From assembly GCA_023411225.1 (NCBI GenBank), contig JAEYPA010000013.1, positions 1 to 12,127 of the forward strand: a stretch of DNA of 12,127 nucleotides. The letters are read 5' to 3'. Each line of letters begins with the position of its first letter. The first letter of the stretch is position 1. Below are positions 7,383 to 12,127 of the stretch, piece by piece. The notes beneath the pieces are model-generated. The model was not told the origin of the DNA. It was given only the letters and a program-made list of their open reading frames with translations, and searched no databases. This stretch comes from Bacillota bacterium. GTDB lineage: Bacteria > Bacillota > Clostridia > Lachnospirales > Lachnospiraceae. Made by a program: the position numbers and the translations under genes.

Positions 7383-7763
7383 TTACCTTGAAGCAATCGC
7401 TTCTATTTCAACTAAAGCTCCTTTCGGTAGAGCTACTACCTGAAATGCGGCTCGAGCCGGACATACTCCTTTAAAATAACGTCCATATACCTCATTCATA
7501 ACAGTAAAATCAGCAATATCCTTCAATAGCACAGTAGTCTTCACCACATTATCCATTGTCATACCTTCCGCAGCCAAAATCGCCTGAATATTTTCCAAAG
7601 ATTGTTCTACCTGGCTAGCGATATCCGTCCCAGCAAATGCTCCTGTTGTAGGATCTATAGGTAATTGACCTGAAACATATACTGTGTCATTTACCATAAG
7701 CGCCTGTGAATAAGCCCCAATTGCTATCGGTGCAGATGTAGTTTGAATTTCCAATTTGTCCAT
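7383..7763 (-). CDS. ridA: RidA family enamine/imine deaminase
   Basis: Small cytoplasmic trimeric protein that hydrolyses reactive 2-aminoacrylate and related enamines to keto acids and ammonia. With the start chosen here it has 126 residues, the normal length. The active-site residues of the RidA subfamily are present: Tyr18 in IGAYSQA, Arg104 in CPARAAFQVV, and Glu121 in VEIEAIA. The frame is open to a GTG at 7772, but that codon overlaps the GGAG; the ATG at 7763 has AAGGAG at 8 nt and is the better start. It is the first gene of the leftward operon, behind a strong promoter, and just precedes ygeX, whose reaction passes through 2-aminoacrylate. It therefore probably protects the cell, or speeds the second half of the YgeX reaction. 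Confidence 0.93.
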   Translation of the reverse strand: MDKLEIQTTSAPIAIGAYSQALMVNDTVYVSGQLPIDPTTGAFAGTDIASQVEQSLENIQAILAAEGMTMDNVVKTTVLLKDIADFTVMNEVYGRYFKGVCPARAAFQVVALPKGALVEIEAIASR

Positions 7764-7790
7764 AAGCAACACTCCTTAATCTGTAAATTT

Positions 7791-7805
7791 GATAATTAAA
7801 TTATC
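7791..7805. promoter_or_regulatory. Palindrome GATAATT-A-AATTATC in the ridA leader
   Basis: Perfect 15-bp palindrome between the predicted ridA transcription start (about 7832) and its ribosome binding site. A second imperfect palindromic stretch (AATAATTATT, 7811-7820) lies next to it. The position suits a repressor roadblock or operator for the divergent YheO-type regulator. The sequence is nearly all A and T, so chance is a real alternative. Confidence 0.35.
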
Positions 7806-7838
7806 TTTTTAATAATTATTTTATCACGTTTCGATTTT

Positions 7839-7867
7839 ATTATACAAAATCCAACCTAAAATGTAAA
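7839..7867 (-). promoter_or_regulatory. SigA-type promoter for ridA and the operon
   Basis: Read on the minus strand: -35 TTTACA (7862-7867), a 17-bp spacer, and a perfect -10 TATAAT (7839-7844). Initiation is expected near 7832, giving a leader of about 70 nt to the ridA ATG. It is the best promoter match I saw ahead of the leftward genes. Confidence 0.75.
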
Positions 7868-8359
7868 CAATTATTTTACGTTTTTATATACTTTTTTATA
7901 ACAATTAACTAAACTTCTATTTATTACGCTTTACTATTTAAAAATTTTAAGTATACTTATAGTATGGTTTTAATATATAAAACTAATGATTGCTTAGAAT
8001 CTTTAGTAAATATGTAAGTCCTATTGGACTTCCAAATCTCAAAAAGTTAATATTATCCATATCAGATGCGAAAAAATAGAATTGCAAGTCAGGCAGCTTG
8101 CAAATGTATTATTTTGAGATGGGATTCACGAAGCAGATTCCAGCACTGAGATTAGGAAAGACCAATCATTAAGAAGTGCTCTATGATATCCTAGATACTG
8201 GTTGGATGGAATCAGGATCTGGATAATGGTTACGAAGATTTCAACAACAAAGTTTTAATAGACGAAATGGCCAACGGTGTTAGCAGGTAACAAGAAAATC
8301 GCCTCTAATCGAAAATATACCCTGTAATAGGGGCGCTACGCGCAACATTTTTTCGACAG
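7868..8359. other. Intergenic region with degraded coding remnants
   Basis: No intact gene. A short hairpin AAGTCC-TATT-GGACTT lies at 8016-8031 and TTGCAAG/CTTGCAA at 8082-8103. From 8105 to about 8290 the plus strand gives protein-like pieces broken by stops and a frame change: one frame reads MGFTKQIPALRLGKTNH before a stop (ending near 8171), and another reads NGYEDFNNKVLIDEMANGVS before a stop near 8288. I do not recognise the parent family; a dead mobile-element gene is possible. A stem CGCCTCTA/TAGGGGCG (8301-8336, one G-T pair) and a GCGC-TAC-GCGC hairpin lie just before a run of six T at 8348-8353, a weak candidate terminator reading rightward. Confidence 0.4.
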
Positions 8360-8381
8360 TTTGTCAAGACCTTTTGACAAA
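8360..8381. promoter_or_regulatory. Candidate operator TTTGTCAA-N6-TTGACAAA
   Basis: Perfect 8-bp arms with a 6-bp centre. The right arm contains the TTGACA -35 box of the regulator gene promoter, so bound protein would block RNA polymerase. The placement suggests autorepression, or control by another repressor. The repeat is seen directly; the binder is inferred. Confidence 0.5.
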
Positions 8382-8402
8382 AAGTGGGGGATTATATAAA
8401 AT
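8374..8402 (+). promoter_or_regulatory. SigA-type promoter for the YheO-type regulator
   Basis: Perfect -35 TTGACA (8374-8379), a 17-bp spacer and -10 TAAAAT (8397-8402, one mismatch). Transcription should begin near 8409, giving a leader of about 60 nt. Confidence 0.7.
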
Positions 8403-8471
8403 AGGAATTTGAAAGCCACATAAAATAAGGCTCAGAGATTCCAAAAGTATATTATCTATTAGGAGGATACC

Positions 8472-9113
8472 GTGACAGATCAAGAATTATTGGATATTTA
8501 TGTTAAACTAGTTCCCTTTATAGCAGAAGTGTTCGGACCTGGAATCGAAGTGCTCGTCCACGATGTTAGTAACCCAGATCATTCACTCATTGCTATATAC
8601 AACAATGTTTCAGGTCGTGAGATTGGAGCTCCCTTGACAGATTATGGACGTGAAATTCAACAGAATGGTACTTATAGTAATATTCCTTACGAGACAAACT
8701 ATACTGGCTGGAACAAAAAGGGTAATTTCCTTTCCTCAACCTATTATATAAAAAACGAAGGGCGATTAATCGGTCTACTTTGTGTTAATAAAGATATATC
8801 TGCTGTACAAGAGCTGCATAGTGCTGTGCAACTCTTATTGGAGAGATATAACTTACAAGGCCCGCAAGATAAGAATATTTCTGAGAACTTAAACCCACCT
8901 ATCACTAATTTAATTCAGGAGCGTATCTCAGAAATTATTGCCCATACCGGGGTTAATCCATCTCGAATGACCTCTCGGGAGAAAATTGATACCGTACATC
9001 GTCTTAATGATGAAGGCATATTGATGATAAAAGGTGCCGTATCTGAAATTGCAACCCAACTTAACATTTCAGTTCCAACAGTTTATCGGTACCTGAACAA
9101 ACCTGTAAATTGA
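8472..9113 (+). CDS. YheO/DauR-type transcriptional regulator (PAS-like domain plus HTH)
   Basis: Cytoplasmic DNA-binding regulator of 213 residues, the usual length for this family. Residues 5-115 form the YheO-like PAS domain (IEVLVHDVSNPDHSLIAIYN, then YYIKNEGRLIGLLCVNKDIS). A linker follows, and residues 165-211 form the HTH_22-type helix-turn-helix (MTSREKIDTVHRLNDEGIL and SEIATQLNISVPTVYRYLNK). The start is a GTG with AGGAGG 5 nt before it; no ATG lies nearby in frame. DauR of Pseudomonas controls D-arginine catabolism, and many relatives sit beside amino-acid or nitrogen-compound catabolic genes. Here it is divergent from the ridA-ygeX operon across about 700 bp and is the only regulator in the window, so it is the best candidate to control that operon, with a metabolite sensed by the PAS domain (inference). 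Confidence 0.9.
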   Translation: MTDQELLDIYVKLVPFIAEVFGPGIEVLVHDVSNPDHSLIAIYNNVSGREIGAPLTDYGREIQQNGTYSNIPYETNYTGWNKKGNFLSSTYYIKNEGRLIGLLCVNKDISAVQELHSAVQLLLERYNLQGPQDKNISENLNPPITNLIQERISEIIAHTGVNPSRMTSREKIDTVHRLNDEGILMIKGAVSEIATQLNISVPTVYRYLNKPVN

Positions 9114-9217
9114 TGCTTAATTTCCAGATTTCTATAAGCAAAATAACCTCAACTTTTATTTAACCTATTTATTTTTAATTCTTAGCTATATAAGCACAAG
9201 ATTCTGGGGTATTTTAA

Positions 9218-9388
9218 ATCGAGAGATGTACTACAAAAAAATACCACACAAAAGATGCAATTATTCAAGCGATTATTGCATATAAAGAGGATTACATCAA
9301 TGATAGGTCACAGAGAAGATTTCAAGAGGTTCGAAATTGGATCTATATAATTGCTGAGTTAACTGGTGGAGATTTGCCATTCCCATGA
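9218..9388 (+). pseudogene. Unrecognised short reading-frame remnant
   Basis: Open plus-strand frame of 56 codons between stops at 9215 and 9386, without a convincing start or ribosome binding site. The translation is protein-like and polar, with pieces such as DAIIQAIIAYKEDYIND, RRFQEVRNWIYIIAELTG and the C-terminus GDLPFP. I do not recognise it. It could be the tail of a deleted gene. It follows the regulator by 105 bp, in a stretch with no promoter that I could see. Confidence 0.25.
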
Positions 9389-9420
9389 TTGCATTTTTAG
9401 TGTAGTTTGCTGTTGCCACA

Positions 9421-9446
9421 GCAGGGACATATCGTAATATCTCTGC
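9421..9446. terminator. Hairpin GCAGGGA/TCTCTGC
   Basis: Seven-bp stem (one G-T pair) with a 12-nt loop, 32 bp past the remnant frame that ends at 9388. Reading rightward it is followed by CTGTTTATGTG, only a poor T-tract. It may be an old terminator. Confidence 0.25.
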
Positions 9447-9476
9447 CTGTTTATGTGTAAGATATAATTATTCGGC

Positions 9477-9554
9477 GTAACCCTTCACTTACGTCAATTT
9501 ATATAACAATTTAACATAACCCTCTTACTTACTTTATTTTTTATAACAATATAC
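9477..9554. repeat. Two imperfect tandem copies of a 39-bp unit
   Basis: Copies begin at 9477 and 9516. Both contain TAACCCT, ACTTAC and TATAACAAT in the same order, with one small indel and scattered changes between. The unit is AT-rich and non-coding on both strands. Function unknown; it may be a decayed iteron or element end. Confidence 0.45.
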
Positions 9555-9613
9555 AAAACAACCTTTCAGTGAATATCCTCTGCAAAAGAATGTTCCCCAA
9601 TCTTACCTCAGCG

Positions 9614-9676
9614 TGGCTTGAGTTGAAGCCATAGATAACATCGGCACATTATGCCGAAATCGAAGTTCGCGTGAAC
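9614..9676. other. Cluster of three small hairpins
   Basis: Three consecutive perfect inverted repeats: TGGCTT-GAGTTG-AAGCCA (9614-9631), TCGGCA-CATTA-TGCCGA (9641-9657) and GTTC-GCGT-GAAC (9665-9676). They are noticeably more GC-rich than the flanks. They do not fold as a tRNA cloverleaf. They may be the end of a mobile element or part of a small structured RNA. Confidence 0.35.
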
Positions 9677-9684
9677 ATATTTGC

Positions 9685-9710
9685 AATTATTCCTATATAT
9701 TAGAATAATT
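9685..9710 (-). terminator. Hairpin at the end of the transposase pseudogene
   Basis: Perfect 8-bp arms, AATTATTC (9685-9692) and GAATAATT (9703-9710), directly at the stop of the pseudogene. It is AT-only in most pairs and lacks a clear U-run, so it would be a weak terminator. Confidence 0.3.
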
Positions 9711-10405
9711 CAAGCTTCCAACGTTCCACCTTTGTTTTCAACATAATTTTCAACTTGTTCTACTATTTCTTTCGCGCTATTATCGTACACAACTACGTCA
9801 ACGGTATTCTTATGTTCTTTCGCTACTCTACATAGTAATCTTTTTGCTGCTGTCAATTCCCCTTCGTCTTTTTTACTACTATCTACAGATCCTTTATACA
9901 GTTCAAAATCTAAAATAAGCCTTAATTCATGCTCAACTAAGGGCATAAATGCTGCACGATGAAAGTAATTCCTTTTTTATTTCTTACTGTAGTTGTACAA
10001 CATTCACTGCAGCTTTTCTTGTAACTACCAAATAATTTTGTTCTATCAATTGTTCCGCTATCAAAAACTTTATTACGTTTTGCTTTCTTAATGATTCTCT
10101 GATTCATCCGATCTAATCCCATCGTATCAACCACTTTTAAAGTATCGCGAATGGTATCTATTTGAGGTAATTGATTTTTCTGCTTACGATTGATTGAAAA
10201 TCATTACTTTTTATTCTATATTTTAGTTCATTGAAACTTTGGATTCTCATACTCAATCCTAATAGCACTGGTAATACAGTTTCTGCTGTTTTGTAGGAAG
10301 GATTTTTTCTCGTATCCTTTAACATCTTCAGTGATTCTTCTATTCTATAAACTTTCTTGCTATATTTGATAAATTTCTTAAGATAATTTCTTGTAATTCT
10401 TTCAC
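9710..10405 (-). pseudogene. Frameshifted DDE-type transposase remnant
   Basis: One protein can be followed through several frames. A GTG at 10405 with AAGGA begins MKELQEIILR; after a shift comes KFIKYSKKVYRIEESLKMLK and then TAETVLPVLLGLSMRIQSFN; after another shift near 10180, LPQIDTIRDTLKVVDTMGLD through FGSYKKSCSECCTTTVRNKK. A further shift in an A-rich stretch near 9970 leads to YFHRAAFMPLVEHELRLILD, ELYKGSVDSSKKDEGELTAA and KEHKNTVDVVVYD. The middle piece SGTIDRTKLFGS seems to lack several residues around an expected catalytic IDGTK, and after VVVYD the frame ends in unrelated sequence. It resembles IS4-superfamily DDE transposases with a Cys-rich patch. Three or more lesions make it dead. 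The exact IS family is unsure. Confidence 0.75.
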
Positions 10406-10430
10406 TTTGGTCCTTCTAATAAATAGGTAA

Positions 10431-10557
10431 CGATTATAATCGTAGTGAGTATTCGATGCATGAAAAAAGTGCGAATTTACGGGTTTTATAAAAAGCCTTC
10501 AGGTCTTGGATTTTATGAAAAAAACTCATTTTGACCCGAAAGCTCCCTATATTTAAT
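10431..10557. mobile_element. Probable upstream end of the dead insertion sequence
   Basis: Non-coding region upstream of the transposase remnant. It has a perfect palindrome CGATTATAATCG (10431-10442), ATTCG/CGAAT (10451-10476), and CGGGT/ACCCG spanning about 10480-10546. In transposase orientation the outer end reads GGGAGCTTTCGGGTCAAAAT. I could not find a matching inverted end near 9600-9710, so the far end seems lost. Confidence 0.3.
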
Positions 10558-10657
10558 GGATCTCGTAATATCTGATTCTTACTAAGAGGAAACCATTTAT
10601 AATCATAGACACAATATTAATAACAGACCGCATAATCTCGAGGTGTTACCAATATAA

Positions 10658-10822
10658 GAACCAATCGCCAAAGGATTGACAATTGGTTCAGCAGCACATG
10701 CCATTGGAACAGCAAAAGCAATGGAGATGGGCGAAGTGGAAGGTGCCATGAGTAGTCTCTCAATAGCAGTTACAAGAATACTTACAGCTGTACTTACATC
10801 TGTATTCGCTGGGTTGATATAA
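10658..10822 (+). pseudogene. lrgB: C-terminal fragment of LrgB/CidB-family protein
   Basis: Fifty-four in-frame codons and a TAA encode the end of an LrgB protein (intact family members are about 230 residues; membrane protein of the LrgAB/CidAB murein hydrolase and export system). The signature HAIGTAKAMEMGEVEGAMSS is clear, followed by LSIAVTRILTAVLTSVFAGLI. An in-frame stop lies just upstream (10655) and no LrgB sequence is visible before it, so at least three quarters of the gene is missing. No lrgA lies nearby. Deletion linked to the adjacent insertion sequence is likely. Confidence 0.85.
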
Positions 10823-10848
10823 ATCAGAAATCATTTTAGGTATAACAA

Positions 10849-10877
10849 TTGTCTTGTAACCTATTTTATAGTATGAT
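10849..10877 (+). promoter_or_regulatory. Promoter for the TRIC-family gene
   Basis: -35 TTGTCT (10849-10854), 17-bp spacer, -10 TATGAT (10872-10877). An inverted repeat ATGATA-N8-TATCAT (10884-10903) lies at about the start of transcription, with another ATGATA overlapping the -10, a possible operator. The leader to the gene is about 90 nt. Confidence 0.5.
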
Positions 10878-10972
10878 AGGTGCATGATAGCAGGTTGTAT
10901 CATTACTAAAATAATTCTAATCATTCAGAATATAAAGTTATTGGATTTACATAGAAGATAAATGGAGCATAT

Positions 10973-11623
10973 ATGAATCATAGTATTAATTTTGTTTATA
11001 ATATTGAAATTCTCGGAACGATAGCATTTGCTTCTTCGGGAGCCTTGCTTGCCATGGAAAAACATATGGATATATTCGGCGTATGTATCCTGGGTATAAC
11101 TACTGCGGTAGGTGGTGGAATAATTCGAGATATAGTACTTGGTAATACGCCTCCCTATGTATTTCAAAACAGTTCCTACGTATTGGTAGCAATCGTGGTG
11201 TCTACCATATTATTTATCTATAAATACATACAAAAGCATACCAATTTGAGATTATTCGACCGAGTCAAGAATTGTTATGATATAGCGATGCTATGGATGG
11301 ATGCTATTGGACTTGGTATTTTCACTGTAGTAGGTATCAATACAGCAGTTACCCAAGGTTATAAAGATAATTTGTTCTTATTAATATTCGTTGGTATGGT
11401 AACTGGTATTGGCGGTGGGATGCTACGTGACATTATGGCATTAAAAACACCATTTGTGTTTGTAAAGCATGTCTATGCATCTGCTTCTCTAGCGGGGGCA
11501 CTGGTATATATTGCGCTTATGGATTATCTAGTTGTTTCCATTAATATGACTATTTCTGCCACTGTTGTAGTCGCCATTCGTGTTGTAGCGGCGCATTATA
11601 AGTGGAATTTACCTAAAGTATGA
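10973..11623 (+). CDS. TRIC/UPF0126 family membrane protein (YicG/YadS-like)
   Basis: Integral membrane protein of 216 residues with about seven hydrophobic segments, the usual size and shape of prokaryotic TRIC (trimeric intracellular cation channel) proteins. The family is a tandem duplication, and both halves are obvious here: VGGGIIRDIVLGNTPP at 46-61 and IGGGMLRDIMALKTPF at 146-161, exactly 100 residues apart. The start ATG has TGGAG about 7 nt before it. It is a single gene with its own promoter, followed by a hairpin. Known relatives conduct monovalent cations, but some YicG-type proteins have been linked to glycine uptake, so the transported species is open. The gene looks intact amid broken neighbours. 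Confidence 0.92.
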   Translation: MNHSINFVYNIEILGTIAFASSGALLAMEKHMDIFGVCILGITTAVGGGIIRDIVLGNTPPYVFQNSSYVLVAIVVSTILFIYKYIQKHTNLRLFDRVKNCYDIAMLWMDAIGLGIFTVVGINTAVTQGYKDNLFLLIFVGMVTGIGGGMLRDIMALKTPFVFVKHVYASASLAGALVYIALMDYLVVSINMTISATVVVAIRVVAAHYKWNLPKV

Positions 11624-11637
11624 TAAGTTTATATTGA

Positions 11638-11669
11638 AAGAGGATTGTACCTACAGGTTCAATCCTCTT
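11638..11669 (+). terminator. Long hairpin after the TRIC gene
   Basis: Perfect 10-bp arms AAGAGGATTG (11638-11647) and CAATCCTCTT (11660-11669). Inside, after a T-T mismatch, ACC/GGT can extend the stem. It starts 15 bp past the TRIC stop and ends 2 bp from the stop of the opposing minus-strand ORF, so it could serve both. The U-tract is poor on either side. Confidence 0.55.
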
Positions 11670-11671
11670 CA

Positions 11672-11917
11672 CTATTCCACATAGCACAGATATACTTCAT
11701 GATAACCATCTACACATTGTGAGTAAACCAACTCACCCACTACAGTTTTGAGAGCTGATGCATTAGAGATAGATCTTTTTACAACACCCTCATACCTATA
11801 TACTTTCATTTTATCATTTAGCTCTAACCCAGTATTATTTACTATGAAAACACCATAGTTGCAACTTTCTTTCATCCACAGTACTAAATATGTAAAAACA
11901 TAAAGAAATGAGTCCAA
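11672..11917 (-). pseudogene. Hypothetical ORF or gene remnant
   Basis: Eighty-one codons on the minus strand with no good ribosome binding site before the ATG. The last part (KMKVYRYEGVVKRSISN, then TVVGELVYSQCVDGYHEVYL) looks like real soluble protein. In a different frame the bases just upstream (about 11935-11870) give a plausible membrane helix, RGFVVVGLISLCFYIFST, followed by VDERK. A frameshifted small membrane-anchored protein would explain both. I do not recognise a family. A group II intron is inserted about 80 bp upstream and could have separated it from its promoter. Confidence 0.3.
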
Positions 11918-12005
11918 CTACTACAAAACCTCTAATTAATATATAGTGTTTTTATTATCTAAAAGTTCATTCCACCCACTAGCGCATCTGCCGAGCGCAC
12001 CAATC

Positions 12006-12070
12006 GAGTAGGAGGGAGTGACTAACTCCCGTCCTCTCACCACACCGTGCGTACCGTTCGGTACACGGCG
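12006..12070 (-). ncRNA. Group II intron domains V and VI
   Basis: Domain V (12043-12070): lower stem CGCCGTG (12064-12070) pairs with CACGGTG (12043-12049), including the G-U pair of a CGC catalytic triad. A 2-nt CG bulge (12050-12051) comes next, then TACC/GGTA capped by GAAC. Domain VI (12006-12038): GAG-AGGA-C-GGGAGT pairs with ACTCCC-TCCT-A-CTC, leaving one bulged adenosine at 12009, the branch point, 6-7 nt from the expected 3' end. All landmark features of a working group II catalytic core end are present. Confidence 0.85.
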
Positions 12071-12073
12071 CGT

Positions 12074-12127
12074 TCAATAGTTGACGTACACTGACTGATA
12101 GGCAATGGCTAAATCATAGTAGCCGCT
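12074..12127 (-). CDS. ltrA: Group II intron-encoded reverse transcriptase/maturase, C-terminal end only
   Basis: Seventeen codons before a TGA at 12074, reading SGYYDLAIAYQSVYVNY. This resembles the C-terminal end of LtrA-type proteins, and its position a few bases before domain V is where such an ORF in domain IV ends. Everything else is off the edge, so intactness cannot be judged. The assignment rests mainly on the adjacent RNA domains. Confidence 0.6.
   Translation of the reverse strand, partial: SGYYDLAIAYQSVYVNY

Larger units (their letters stand above)
12001..12127 (-). mobile_element. 3' end of a bacterial group II intron
   Basis: Retroelement, transcribed leftward, whose 5' part and most of its reverse transcriptase lie beyond the right edge. 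The tail of the intron-encoded protein is followed at once by domain V and domain VI, and the RNA ends ...CTACTCGATT. The 3' splice site should fall at about 12002-12004. The flank beyond it (3' exon) starts GGTGCGCTCGGC and contains a GCGC/GCGC inverted repeat (about 11982-11998). Confidence 0.85.

Noticed and set aside
7764..7772. Upstream GTG start for ridA (MLLMDK...)
   Set aside because: The GTG overlaps the GGAG Shine-Dalgarno; the ATG three codons later has proper spacing and gives the normal RidA length.
9477..9554. CRISPR array
   Set aside because: Only two diverged, directly abutting copies without spacers, and no cas genes in the window.
9614..9676. A tRNA or tRNA remnant
   Set aside because: The three hairpins have the wrong loop sizes and spacing, with no acceptor stem, 7-nt anticodon loop or convincing T-loop context.
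10925..11167. Minus-strand 80-codon ORF overlapping the start of the TRIC gene
   Set aside because: It is antisense to a clear family member, with low-complexity composition and no ribosome binding site.

Overview
The window looks like a piece of chromosome from an anaerobic Gram-positive of the class Clostridia. The grounds are strong AGGAGG-type ribosome binding sites, a lipoprotein substrate-binding protein, short AT-rich intergenic regions with SigA-type promoters, and a ygeXYW-yqeA gene set of the kind found in gut clostridia as well as in E. coli. The genus cannot be read from the sequence.

Layout. From 1 to about 7870 lies one long leftward (minus-strand) operon. In transcription order it is ridA, ygeX (2,3-diaminopropionate ammonia-lyase), ygeY (M20 metallohydrolase), ygeW (knotted carbamoyltransferase-like protein), yqeA/arcC-type carbamate kinase, a BMP-family lipoprotein, and the ATPase of the same ABC importer, which runs off the left edge. 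A near-consensus promoter (7839-7867) sits ahead of ridA. A divergent YheO/DauR-type regulator (8472-9113, plus strand) has its own promoter, whose -35 box lies inside an inverted repeat. From about 9114 rightward the DNA is more AT-rich and full of debris: short reading-frame remnants, small repeats and hairpins, a transposase pseudogene broken by frameshifts (9710-10405), and the last 54 codons of an lrgB gene (10658-10822). An intact TRIC/UPF0126 membrane protein follows (10973-11623, plus), then a weak minus-strand ORF. The right edge holds the 3' end of a minus-strand group II intron, with the tail of its reverse transcriptase and clear domains V and VI.

How the genes work together (inference from known families). 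The importer brings in a substrate, probably purine- or ureide-like. YgeW could release a ureido group as carbamoyl phosphate, and carbamate kinase would turn that into ATP, ammonia and CO2. YgeY could hydrolyse the remaining amide or ureido bond to give 2,3-diaminopropionate. YgeX converts that to pyruvate and ammonia through 2-aminoacrylate, the toxic enamine that RidA removes. Homologues of these genes were linked in published 2023 work to anaerobic uric acid/purine breakdown by gut bacteria. The upstream genes of that route (ygfK, ssnA, hyuA, xdhD types) are not in this window.
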